From: Burkholderiaceae bacterium
GTDB taxonomy: Bacteria; Pseudomonadota; Gammaproteobacteria; Burkholderiales; Burkholderiaceae_E
Direction of reading: 5' to 3'
Assembly (NCBI GenBank): GCA_024637155.1
Contig: JAGXFR010000056.1
Location: 84,172 to 148,171 of the forward strand
DNA length: 64,000 nt
Below, one piece after another: positions 50,458-58,835 of this stretch (its first letter is position 1; each line of letters begins with the position of its first letter). The notes beneath the pieces were generated by a model. That model saw only the letters and a list, made by a program, of their open reading frames with translations. It ran no database searches and was not told the DNA's origin. The translations under genes and the position numbers were made by a program.

Positions 50458-51258
50458 TCACAGCCCGAGTGATTGCGCGGGCAACCCCATGGCAGCCCCG
50501 AGCAGCTGGGTGTAGAGCAGCGTGCGAAGCGACGGCTCGCCCGTGGCCGCCTGCGCTGCGTCGATACGCAGATGGCAGTGCGGGCAAGCCGTGCACAGCA
50601 CCTCGGCGCCGGACTCGAGGGCGTCGGCGATCTTGGCGTGGGTCATGTGCTCCGAGAGCGGCGCATTCGCATCGTGGAGCGGATCGCCGCAGCACTCCAG
50701 TCGTCGCGGCCAATCGACCGGAGTCGCACCGGCGGCACGGATCAGCGTCTCGAAGATCGTGGGCGCCATGTCGAAGCCGGTCACGCCGCTGGGACGCAGC
50801 GCGTGGCACCCGTACTGGGCGGCCACCCGCAGGCCGGTGCGCGGCGTGCGCACTGCGGCGCTGAGCGCCGGGAGCCCGACCTCGCGTGCCAGCACCGGGA
50901 GCAGGTGTTCGACCTCGGCCTGCCCCGACCACGAGAGCCCTTCGGCGGCGAGTGCCTGCGCGACGCGCGCACGCAGTCCGTCGTCCTCGCGGAGGAAGCG
51001 GATCGCGTGGCGCAGGGTGCCGAAGCAGCAGGTGCATGGCGTCAGGATGTCGAGGCCGGCGTGTTCGGCCAGGGCGAGGTTGCGGGCCGCCGCCACCACG
51101 AACGCGTCACGGCTGAAACTGCGCGCCGGATAGCCGCAGCAGTTGAACTCCAGGTCCACCAGCGTGACGCCGAGGTGTCCGAGCACGGCGCGTGTCGATC
51201 GCTCGTAGGCCGGCAACGCCGAGGGAATTTTGCAGCCGAGGAACAACGCGTACTTCAT
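50458..51258 (-). CDS. HdrB-like CCG-domain iron-sulfur protein (half of a split GlpC)
   Basis: 266 aa with two cysteine-rich CCG domains: domain 1 GCKIP...NCCGYP...CTCC and domain 2 YGCHAL...ECCGDPL...CTACPHC. Such domains bind non-cubane [4Fe-4S] clusters in heterodisulfide reductase B and occur in GlpC. Its ATG 51258 overlaps the upstream membrane subunit stop (ATGA). With the glpA-glpB genes ahead, it most likely receives electrons from the dehydrogenase and passes them to quinone through the membrane subunit. Confidence 0.85.
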   Translation of the reverse strand: MKYALFLGCKIPSALPAYERSTRAVLGHLGVTLVDLEFNCCGYPARSFSRDAFVVAAARNLALAEHAGLDILTPCTCCFGTLRHAIRFLREDDGLRARVAQALAAEGLSWSGQAEVEHLLPVLAREVGLPALSAAVRTPRTGLRVAAQYGCHALRPSGVTGFDMAPTIFETLIRAAGATPVDWPRRLECCGDPLHDANAPLSEHMTHAKIADALESGAEVLCTACPHCHLRIDAAQAATGEPSLRTLLYTQLLGAAMGLPAQSLGL

Positions 51259-52967
51259 GGCCGCTCCATCCGATCCCGGACCGCACCCAGACGTTGCACC
51301 GAAAGGGCGCGCAACTCGCACATGATGTCGGCAACACGCACGCCTTCCGGGCAGTTCTCCTGACACTGATAGCAGGTCGCGCAGTCCCATACCATGCGCG
51401 AACCCAGCGCGAGGTCGCGCAGGCCGAGGCGCAGCAGATTCATCACTTTCTGCGGAGTCAGATCGACGGCGTGTTCCGGGGCGACGCTGTGCGCGACCAC
51501 CGGGCACACGTTGGTGCAGGTCTGGCACTGGACGCAGCGCGAGAAACTGAGGCGATCGGCAGAGAGCGGAGCGCGCGCAGCGTCCGGGTCGGCAAAGGTG
51601 TGCAGCGCCGGCCCCGATTCCAGGGACTCTGCCCATGCCATGGCGGGGTGCGCCTGCACCCACTGTGCCGGTGCCGGCAGGCCGGCCGCGCCCAGATCGG
51701 CGCGTTGGGCCGTCCACAGGTCAGCAAGATCCAGTCCCACCGGGCAGCGGCGCGTGCAGCGTCCGCAGTCGGTGCACAGAAAGGCTCCCTGCGCGACCTG
51801 CAGTCTCTCCTTTCTGGAACCGCTGTCGCCCAATCCGAATGGCGACGTCGCGCCGCCGGAAGACGCGCCGGTCGCCAGGATCTTGTGCGAGGGCAAGAGA
51901 TAATCATTGCCCAGATAGCGTGCCAGCGGCGCCACCGAGCAATGCGCATCGCAGATGCCGCAGCGCACGCAGGCGTCCAGGGCCAGAGCCCGGCGCGAGG
52001 CGCGACCGGCGGCCGTCGGCTTGCGCGCCACCGCGTCGACAACCAGGGCGAGCGGAGCCGCGAGCACGTGAAAGAGTCGCGTGAACGGCAGGCTCGCCAG
52101 CCCGAGGAAGCAGGCGAACACGTGCAGATGCAGCAGCCAGGTGTCCGCACGCCATTCGTCCAGCAGCCTCGCCACGGGCGCCAGCACTCGAGCGAGCGGG
52201 TAGGAAAGGAAAGCGGACGCCGCCTTGCTGTGGCAGGAAGCGCAGTCGTTGCGGTGCATCTCGGCGCCCTTCTCGATCAGCTGCGGGTCCGACGGCCCTT
52301 TCATGTCGGCGAACGCCACGCCGAAGTCCCGGGCCCAGAGCGCGCGCAGCGGCGCGAGTGCCACCGGATCGGTCGCGCCCATGTAGTGCCCCGTCATCCG
52401 GTAGAAGGCTTTCGGTGACGCAATCTTGTGGGCTTCCAGCGCGACTCCCGAGACGAGGATGAAAGCCAGGAGCCAGACGAAGACCCCGTCGCGGCGATGG
52501 CGCGCCACCGCCACACCCATGCGCCGCCGTCCGTAGATCCAGAGCACCAGGCCCGCCAGAAGCATCGCTCCGAAGAAATTGCGCAGAAAGAGATAAGGAT
52601 CGAGCGTGGGCTGGAAATCCTCGAACAGCGCTTCGGCCACGACCGCCGCGAGCGCGTGCATCAGCACCAGCGCCGTGAACCCCACCATGACGAGGAGATG
52701 CCCCAACCAGCGCAGCTTCGCGCTGGCGAACAGCCGGCGCTGGAGCAGGAGCTCGAGGACGAAGGCGGAGGCAACACGGGTCAGGCGCCGCGGAGACAAG
52801 GCCGCCGCGCCACCTTGCAATGCCGCGGCAAGGCGCTGGGCCGCAGTCACCGCGCCGGCGTCCGGACCGATTCGAATCCGGAACCAGGCCGAAACCCGCC
52901 AGAGCAGGCCCAGCGCGCAGAACGCCAGCGCTGCGTAGAGGGCCGTCTGAAAGAGCGCCCGTGACAT
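51255..52967 (-). CDS. Membrane heme/iron-sulfur subunit (HdrC/DsrM-like), GlpC replacement
   Basis: 570 aa. Four helices in residues ~5-180 (NarI/DsrM-like cytochrome b layout with candidate heme His90, His104 and His180), a c-type heme motif Cys242-x-x-Cys245-His246, a fifth helix (~280-310), then four ferredoxin-type CxxCxxCxxxC motifs at 333-343, 398-408, 478-488 and 529-539. ATG 52967 overlaps no gene but is 8 bp after the glpB stop. E. coli GlpC has only a ferredoxin and CCG domains and no heme. This looks like a dedicated quinone-reducing anchor for the GlpAB dehydrogenase. Confidence 0.82.
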   Translation of the reverse strand: MSRALFQTALYAALAFCALGLLWRVSAWFRIRIGPDAGAVTAAQRLAAALQGGAAALSPRRLTRVASAFVLELLLQRRLFASAKLRWLGHLLVMVGFTALVLMHALAAVVAEALFEDFQPTLDPYLFLRNFFGAMLLAGLVLWIYGRRRMGVAVARHRRDGVFVWLLAFILVSGVALEAHKIASPKAFYRMTGHYMGATDPVALAPLRALWARDFGVAFADMKGPSDPQLIEKGAEMHRNDCASCHSKAASAFLSYPLARVLAPVARLLDEWRADTWLLHLHVFACFLGLASLPFTRLFHVLAAPLALVVDAVARKPTAAGRASRRALALDACVRCGICDAHCSVAPLARYLGNDYLLPSHKILATGASSGGATSPFGLGDSGSRKERLQVAQGAFLCTDCGRCTRRCPVGLDLADLWTAQRADLGAAGLPAPAQWVQAHPAMAWAESLESGPALHTFADPDAARAPLSADRLSFSRCVQCQTCTNVCPVVAHSVAPEHAVDLTPQKVMNLLRLGLRDLALGSRMVWDCATCYQCQENCPEGVRVADIMCELRALSVQRLGAVRDRMERP

Positions 52968-52974
52968 GTCGCCC

Positions 52975-54279
52975 CTACCCTCCCCGTACCGTCTGCAGCT
53001 GATGCGCCACCTGCTTGATCGCCGCCCAGGCCGTCGCGATCGCCAGCCCCGAACCGCACTTCGAGCGCATCCAATCCTGATGCGCCAGGATCGAGCCGAC
53101 GGCGAAGAGCCGCGACCACGCCGGTTTGCCATGCGCGTCAAGCGGCCGCCACAGCTCGTCGACGTTCAGCCCGGCGCGGTTGATCGCATGGCCCGACGGA
53201 TGCAGGAAATCACGCCGGTGCCACGACGCACGTGACGCAGGCTGGTCCACGGGCAGGCCGAGGATGCTCTCGCGAACACTTGCCCGATCGGCGGTCAGCC
53301 CCCGGCCGGTGAACCGCCCCGTCGCGAGCACAACCGCGCGCGCGACCACCGACTTGCCGTGCGAGACCCCGTCGAGCGCCAGCGTCGCCGTGCGCCCGTC
53401 TCCGGCGAAACCGAACGCGCGCACCCTCGCCTGATGACGCCGCCGGACACCGCGCGCGGACACCGCGGATTCCAGCGCACCCAGCATCCGCAGCCCGGGC
53501 ACCGAGGTCGGCATGGTCGGAATCTCGAACACCGGCACGCCCAGCCCGGCCTCGAACGCAGCGTGAACTTCGAGCGAGCGCGCCAGGCCGAGGACCGCGG
53601 GGAATCCGACCGTGCGCGCGTCACCCAGCAGCGGCTTGACCAGGCTGATCGTGCGCGCGCGTGTCTCCCCGTTTTCGAGGGCACGCGCGAGGTGGGCCGC
53701 GTAGAGCTCGGGCGTGGCTTCGTAGCCCGGAAACTCGATTCTCCGGTGACGCAAACCGGGCCAGTGCTCCCCGGCGGTCGCGGCGATCTGGCGCGCGCTG
53801 AACTCGCGCAGGCCGCGAAAGTCCACCAGCAGGCACGGCGCGCGCGCGCGCAGGGCTTCGACTCCCGCGAGCATCGATTGCGGAACGCCGAGGGTGGTCT
53901 TGATCGTTCCGATCGAGGTCAGCACCTGCCGGTTCTGTTCACCGAGCGGCGCGTACGCCAGCCCCGCGGTGCCGAGCGCGCCGATGAAGCTTTCGAACGC
54001 GGTGCGAATCGAGACCGCGTCGATCCGCGCCAACGGATGCGCGGGCTCCTCCCGCGCGAGCGCGGCGATCCCCTCGTAGGGCGATCGCCACATACGACCC
54101 TCCGCGACCGGGTGCACGCCGAGCAGATCGAGCAGGCCGCTGGCAAAGAGAATGTCCCCGCCGTTGCCGATCTGAACACAGGACAACCCCCGTTGCGCGG
54201 CGAAGAGCGCGGCCGCCATCCCCGCCATTCCCGCGCCGATCACCGCGACGTCAACACAGTCCGACCTCGCGTCCGTCAT
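52975..54279 (-). CDS. glpB: Anaerobic glycerol-3-phosphate dehydrogenase subunit B
   Basis: 434-aa flavoprotein subunit. N-terminal FAD-binding VIGAGMAGMAAALFAAQRG and the C-terminal KCGSGLAIATAWAA signature fit GlpB. ATG 54279 overlaps the glpA stop (ATGA). In E. coli GlpB joins GlpA in the soluble dimer that oxidises glycerol 3-phosphate to dihydroxyacetone phosphate without oxygen. Confidence 0.92.
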   Translation of the reverse strand: MTDARSDCVDVAVIGAGMAGMAAALFAAQRGLSCVQIGNGGDILFASGLLDLLGVHPVAEGRMWRSPYEGIAALAREEPAHPLARIDAVSIRTAFESFIGALGTAGLAYAPLGEQNRQVLTSIGTIKTTLGVPQSMLAGVEALRARAPCLLVDFRGLREFSARQIAATAGEHWPGLRHRRIEFPGYEATPELYAAHLARALENGETRARTISLVKPLLGDARTVGFPAVLGLARSLEVHAAFEAGLGVPVFEIPTMPTSVPGLRMLGALESAVSARGVRRRHQARVRAFGFAGDGRTATLALDGVSHGKSVVARAVVLATGRFTGRGLTADRASVRESILGLPVDQPASRASWHRRDFLHPSGHAINRAGLNVDELWRPLDAHGKPAWSRLFAVGSILAHQDWMRSKCGSGLAIATAWAAIKQVAHQLQTVRGG

Positions 54280-55865
54280 GGCGAGGCCTCGCGCCACGCA
54301 TTCCCGCGCAGCTCCTCGCCGAACAGGCCGCAATGAAGCGCCTCCATCAATTCAGCCTGGGCGAGTTGTTCCCCCCACAGGACCGCGTGCTGGCCGCGCC
54401 AGCGCTCACCGAAGAAATCGACAATTTCGGCCAGGCCGTGTCGCGCCTGAAAATCGCCACGCTGGTAAAGATGGGCAACCGTGCGCACGCCACAGAAGCC
54501 GCCCTGGCAGGCGCCCTTGCCCACGCGGCTGCGCAAGCCGATTTCGGTCAGCCTCGGTTCGTCGCCGGCCGCGCGCAGCGCCGCATAGATGGCATCGACG
54601 GCGCTGGCCGAGACCATTTCACATTCGCACAGCAGCGTCTCCCGCGGCCCGTGCGCGCGCATCCAGACGCGCGGCGCGTGGCCCGGTTCCGTCCATTGGC
54701 CTTCCGAGGCCACCGGCAGCGGCGTCGTGGCGGTAAGACAGGGTCGCGTCACCCCGAGGCGACGGCACACCAGATCCGCGGCGCGTTCGGCCATCAACCG
54801 GCAGGTCGTAAGCTTGCCTCCGGCAATCGTCGCCAGATTGTCGATTCCATGATCCTCGTGGTCGAACAGCGCGAAGCCGCGGGAGACCGCGCGACCGTCC
54901 GTGGCAACCGGCGATCCAACCAGCGGGCGCACGCCCGCGTAGGCGCGAATGAAGCGCGTCGTCGCGAGCGTCGGCAGCATCTGCGCCGCTTCCTCAATGA
55001 TCAGATCCACTTCGGCGGTCGTGGGGTATACGTCGTTCAGGTGATCCACGCGCGACGAAGTCGTGCCCACGATGGAAACCGTGCCGCCCGGCATCAGGAT
55101 GTCGGCGTTTCCGGGCCGGCGCAGTCGGTTCACGACGCGCCCGGCCAGACGGACGTGCGTGACCAGCAGCGTCCCCTTGGAATACGTCATTTCGATCGGC
55201 GCCCCGGCGAGCAGCGCCACCTCCCGCGCCCAGGCGCCCGCCGCGTTGACGATCTGCGCGGCCTCGATCCGCATTTCCTCGCCGCTGACCTGAGAGCGGA
55301 CCCGCACGGCGCAAATCCGCCGGCCCACGCGCTCGAAGCCCACGACCTGCGTGTGCCGCATGAGGCGCGCGCCCAGGCTGCGGGCATGCGCCACGCTCTC
55401 GATGGAAAGCCGGAACGGGTCGATCGATGCGTCGAGAACCTCGAACACCGCGATCGCTCGCTCCGAGAGCGCCGGTTCGAGTGCGCGTGCGGTTGCAACG
55501 TCCACGGCCACTGCGGGGATTCCCGCCCGTGCGCAGGAGGACGGGAAGTCGGCAATGTAGTGTTCGTCGTCCCCCTGCACCGCGACGAAGTAGCCACCGG
55601 TATCCTGGATCGACTGCGGCGCCATGCGCTTGAGAATTTCGCTCTCGTTGCGGCACTCGATCGCGGCTTCGCGATCCCCCGCCACATAGCGCGCGCCGCT
55701 GTGCAACAGGCCATGATTGCGGCCCGAGGCGCCGGCGTTCAGGTCGTCCTTCTCGATCAGGATGCAATCGACGCCGCGCAGCGCGAGATCACGCGCCAGC
55801 GCAGCGCCGGTGACCCCTCCCCCGACAATCAGGACCTGGGTCTGAATGGAAGCTGGAACATTCAA
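54276..55865 (-). CDS. glpA: Anaerobic glycerol-3-phosphate dehydrogenase subunit A
   Basis: 529-aa catalytic FAD subunit: dinucleotide fold IVGGGVTGAALARDLALRG, DAO domain, and a C-terminal BFD-like [2Fe-2S] domain (ETLLCECEMV...GACQGGFCGVR) typical of GlpA, absent from aerobic GlpD. The start is TTG 55865, supported by GGGGGCAGGG just upstream; no in-frame ATG lies near. First gene of the leftward glpA-glpB-membrane subunit-CCG subunit operon, divergent from the octaheme reductase. Confidence 0.93.
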   Translation of the reverse strand: MNVPASIQTQVLIVGGGVTGAALARDLALRGVDCILIEKDDLNAGASGRNHGLLHSGARYVAGDREAAIECRNESEILKRMAPQSIQDTGGYFVAVQGDDEHYIADFPSSCARAGIPAVAVDVATARALEPALSERAIAVFEVLDASIDPFRLSIESVAHARSLGARLMRHTQVVGFERVGRRICAVRVRSQVSGEEMRIEAAQIVNAAGAWAREVALLAGAPIEMTYSKGTLLVTHVRLAGRVVNRLRRPGNADILMPGGTVSIVGTTSSRVDHLNDVYPTTAEVDLIIEEAAQMLPTLATTRFIRAYAGVRPLVGSPVATDGRAVSRGFALFDHEDHGIDNLATIAGGKLTTCRLMAERAADLVCRRLGVTRPCLTATTPLPVASEGQWTEPGHAPRVWMRAHGPRETLLCECEMVSASAVDAIYAALRAAGDEPRLTEIGLRSRVGKGACQGGFCGVRTVAHLYQRGDFQARHGLAEIVDFFGERWRGQHAVLWGEQLAQAELMEALHCGLFGEELRGNAWREASP

Positions 55866-56172
55866 CCCTGCCCCCTTTGCGCAGGCGCCGCCGATACGGA
55901 CGGCCTCAGACTGCTACGGCAACGACGCGGAGCGTCCTTCTCTCCCGCACTCTACCTTAATGTTCGCTTATGTACAAAGTATCGCGACGCTGCGCGACGT
56001 TTCCCGGACACATCACACGCATCCAAATGTTTCTTGCGTAAGAACAAGGACTTACAGCGTCCTCGCCAGCGCGTTTTCCAGTTCGATTTGACTGCGACGC
56101 GACGATTTTGAGATACTTCCTGAAGGCTGTTTTAACTTATAAGTCACCTATTATTGATGTTGAGGAGGACAC
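55866..56172. other. Divergent intergenic region between glpA and the octaheme reductase
   Basis: 307 bp, lower in GC than the genes around it. Contains the candidate promoter for the reductase and a short palindrome. No credible FNR box (TTGAT-N4-ATCAA) was found on either strand, although anaerobic control would be expected. Confidence 0.6.
56088..56117 (+). promoter_or_regulatory. Candidate promoter of the octaheme reductase
   Basis: TTGACT (56088-56093), 18-bp spacer, GATACT (56112-56117). A start near 56124 leaves a ~49-nt leader. Downstream at 56135-56144 lies the perfect palindrome ACTTATAAGT, which could bind a regulator. Confidence 0.45.
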
Positions 56173-57909
56173 ATGCCACATCGATCCGGTTCACGATGGT
56201 TGGCAGCGTCGCTGGCCCTGTTGGCCGCACTGGCGCTCTCGACAGGCGCCGCCTCGGCACAAACGCAGCCCGCGGCTGCGGGCAAGACGGCAACGGCCGC
56301 GAAAGCCGTCAAGGCCAAGGGCTTCGATGACACCGATTGCTATGAGTGCCACGAGGCGATCAAGGGCTTCCACGCCGCGTCGAAACACCAGGGCGTGGGC
56401 TGCAATGCCTGCCACGGCGGACTCGACACGCACAGCCCCAAAGGCATGGGCCGGCCGACCACCAAGGTCGACCCGGCCGCCTGCGGCGAGTGCCATCAGA
56501 ACCAGTACCGCACCGCGTACAACATGAACACCGAGAAGACGGCGCACAAGGAGAAGGCCGTGGCCACGGGCGGCGCCTTCGACAAACTGCTGACCCCGCA
56601 CGGCTTCACGCGTGAACACAACGAACCGCGCTCGCACGCCTTCGCACTCTACGACCAGGTGGTCGTGGACCGCGCCTTTGGCGGTCGTTTCCAGAACAAG
56701 GAGGGCAAGAAGGGCCTGACTCGCATGGGCGGCAATTTCAAGATCTGGGACGTGCTGGTCGACGAGTTTCCGGGCGAGCCGCACAAGGCCTTCAAGCCGG
56801 GCACCGCGGCAGCTGCCAACCCAGTGTGCATGTCGTGCAAATCGGCTGACCACATCCTCGACTGGGCCTACCTGGGCGACCCGCATCCCAAGGCCAAGTG
56901 GAGCCGGCTGTCCAAAGTCAACGAGTTCGTGAAGGACACCAACCATTCGCTGAACTGCATCTTCTGCCACGACCCGCACAGCGCCCGGCCGCGCGTGATC
57001 CGCGACGGCCTGATCCAGGCGCTGACCCGCCCCGAGGCGGACACCTTGTGGCACAAGGACGCCCGCGGCGCCAAGATCGAGGTCAAGGACCTCGGCGAGC
57101 GTGGCTTCAAGCGCAAGATCGCCACGCTCAGCCGCTACGACGTCAAATTGCAATGCGCGCAGTGCCACGTCGAATACAACTGCAACCCGGGCACCGACCC
57201 GAGCACCGGCCAGCCGATCGGCATGGCCGACCAGCGTACGAACCACTTCCCGCTGAAGGACGTGACCCAGATCCAGCAGCACTACGCGGACCTGAAATTC
57301 GGCGACTTCAAGCACGGCATCACCGGTGCCATGCTCTGGAAGGGCCAGCACCCCGACGTCGAGGTCTACTACAACAGCCCGCACGACAAGGCAGGCGTTG
57401 AATGCAGTTCCTGCCACATGCCCAAGGTGACGGACGCCAAGACCGGCAAGACCTACACCTCGCACTGGCAGACCTCGCCCAGGCACTACATCAAGGAAAC
57501 CTGCCTCACCTGTCACTCGGCCTGGACCGAGAAGCAGGCGGTCTACGCCATCGATTCGCTCAAGAACAAGTGGGTGGGCAAGATGCGCAAGGCCGAGTTC
57601 TGGCTGACGCGGCTGGTGGACAAGTTCGAAGCGGCCCAGAACATGGGCGTGGATGCCGCCGTGCTCAACGAGGCCCGGGCCAAGCACTCCGAAGCGCACG
57701 TGCATTGGGAGTGGTGGTCGGCGACCAATGGCGGCCACTTCCACAACCCGAAGCTGTTCGAGGATTCGGTCAACAAGGGGATGGTGGTTTCGCAGGCCGG
57801 CATCAAGCTGCTCGACGAGGCGATGGCAAAACTCCGTTCATCGCCGCAAGCCGCCGCGCCGACACCCGCGGCGACGCCTGCCGCAGCGCCGGTGGCAGCG
57901 CCGAAATAG
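56173..57909 (+). CDS. Octaheme cytochrome c nitrite/sulfite reductase (TvNiR/ONR type)
   Basis: 578-aa periplasmic enzyme; signal peptide cleaved near ASAQ (residue 30). Eight heme sites: CxxCH at C56, C77, C104, then CMSCK at C219 (Lys223 as heme ligand), and CxxCH at C262, C328, C411, C444. The last five follow the NrfA pentaheme pattern, the first three are the extra ones of octaheme nitrite reductases. Tyr335-x-Cys337 matches the Tyr303/Cys305 cross-link of Thioalkalivibrio TvNiR, and His404 (SPHDKAG) the catalytic His. The family makes ammonium from nitrite and can reduce sulfite and hydroxylamine. AGGAGG precedes ATG 56173. The C-terminal ~25 residues are Ala/Pro repeats. Confidence 0.9.
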   Translation: MPHRSGSRWLAASLALLAALALSTGAASAQTQPAAAGKTATAAKAVKAKGFDDTDCYECHEAIKGFHAASKHQGVGCNACHGGLDTHSPKGMGRPTTKVDPAACGECHQNQYRTAYNMNTEKTAHKEKAVATGGAFDKLLTPHGFTREHNEPRSHAFALYDQVVVDRAFGGRFQNKEGKKGLTRMGGNFKIWDVLVDEFPGEPHKAFKPGTAAAANPVCMSCKSADHILDWAYLGDPHPKAKWSRLSKVNEFVKDTNHSLNCIFCHDPHSARPRVIRDGLIQALTRPEADTLWHKDARGAKIEVKDLGERGFKRKIATLSRYDVKLQCAQCHVEYNCNPGTDPSTGQPIGMADQRTNHFPLKDVTQIQQHYADLKFGDFKHGITGAMLWKGQHPDVEVYYNSPHDKAGVECSSCHMPKVTDAKTGKTYTSHWQTSPRHYIKETCLTCHSAWTEKQAVYAIDSLKNKWVGKMRKAEFWLTRLVDKFEAAQNMGVDAAVLNEARAKHSEAHVHWEWWSATNGGHFHNPKLFEDSVNKGMVVSQAGIKLLDEAMAKLRSSPQAAAPTPAATPAAAPVAAPK

Positions 57910-57931
57910 CGCAGCGCCCGAGCCCGGCACG

Positions 57932-58492
57932 ATGATGAGCCGCTGGATCCTGCTGCTGCCCGCGGCACTGGGTGCAGCCGCCCTGGTCTGGGCGGCGTCG
58001 ACGCTCTGGCCCGGCTCGCAGCCGGACGTGCCGGCTGAGACATCCTACGCGGAGCTTGTCCGGCACCTGGAACGTCAACCCCGCGACGGGCGCGCACTGG
58101 TGTTCAAGGCACGCCAGGACATGCAGGCCCAGCGTTTCGAAGGGGCGGCGACGGCTTATCAGCAGGCGCTGCAGGGAACGCCGAATGTGGCGCGTGACCC
58201 CAACGTGTGGGTCGAGTACGCCGAGGCCCGCGCCATGGCGCAGGGCGGCACACTGGTCGGCCAACCCGAGCAACTGCTGGAACAGGCGCTGACTCTCGAT
58301 GCTCGCCACGCGCAGGCGCTGGACCTGGCGGGCAGCGCCGCCTGGGAAAAGCGCGACTTCGCGCAGGCAGCCCGGTACTGGACACGTCTGCTCGAACAGA
58401 CCCCACCGGGCAGCCCACGCCACCCGGCCTTGACGGCTGCGATCGAACGGGCTGCATCGCACGCGAGGGTGTCACTGCCGCCGCAACCCTGA
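57932..58492 (+). CDS. NrfG/CcmH-like TPR protein
   Basis: 186 aa: one N-terminal helix (about 4-24) and then tetratricopeptide repeats of the kind seen in NrfG/CycH (PNVWVEYAEARAMAQGGTLVG, followed by ALTLDARHAQALDLAGSAAWEKRDFAQAARYW). NrfG, with NrfE and NrfF, helps attach heme to the CxxCK site of NrfA in E. coli. Lying 22 bp after a CMSCK-containing enzyme, it probably has the same task. No NrfE/CcmF or NrfF gene is adjacent. ATG 57932 or 57935. Confidence 0.82.
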   Translation: MMSRWILLLPAALGAAALVWAASTLWPGSQPDVPAETSYAELVRHLERQPRDGRALVFKARQDMQAQRFEGAATAYQQALQGTPNVARDPNVWVEYAEARAMAQGGTLVGQPEQLLEQALTLDARHAQALDLAGSAAWEKRDFAQAARYWTRLLEQTPPGSPRHPALTAAIERAASHARVSLPPQP

Positions 58493-58512
58493 AATCCAGC
58501 GCAGGTCGGCCT

Positions 58513-58830
58513 TCATCCCATGCCGGCGCGGCGCAGACGTGCGCGCAGCGCGTGAATTTCATCAAGCAAACCGAGTACCAGCGCGACCTCGGCGGGGCCG
58601 AGTTCCAGTTCCGTGGTGAGGCGCAATGCGACGCGGGTGGTGCGCAGCGCGGGGCCGCCAAAGGCCCACTCGTCGGGCCCGCTGCCGATCGGATCGAGCA
58701 CGCCTTCATCTACGAGCCCCACGATCTGGGCGGGAGCCGCGCTGACGGCGCGGCACAGCTCGGCCAGTGTGAACACCATCTCTTCCTCCACGATGATGCA
58801 ATGGATCCCCTCGCCCGTGGATTGAGCCAT
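58513..58830 (-). CDS. cbpM: CbpA modulator CbpM
   Basis: 105-aa MerR-like helical protein that binds the J-domain of CbpA and inhibits its co-chaperone activity. Content: VFTLAELCRAVSAAPAQIVGLVDEGVLDPIG is the family core. I choose ATG 58830 because GGAGG lies 11 nt before it; ATG 58839 is too close to that ribosome site. It follows cbpA at once, as in E. coli. Confidence 0.85.
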   Translation of the reverse strand: MAQSTGEGIHCIIVEEEMVFTLAELCRAVSAAPAQIVGLVDEGVLDPIGSGPDEWAFGGPALRTTRVALRLTTELELGPAEVALVLGLLDEIHALRARLRRAGMG

Positions 58831-58835
58831 GGTCT

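Noticed and set aside
54333..56111. 592-codon plus-strand open frame leading to the octaheme gene
   Set aside because: Antisense to glpA; the Arg/Ala/His-rich product is a shadow.
55866..56172. FNR/ANR box expected for anaerobic genes
   Set aside because: No TTGAT-N4-ATCAA or close variant found on either strand.
56173..57909. Hydroxylamine oxidoreductase (HAO) assignment
   Set aside because: The CMSCK motif and NrfA-like last five hemes fit octaheme nitrite reductase; the C-terminal Tyr cross-link region of HAO is not seen.
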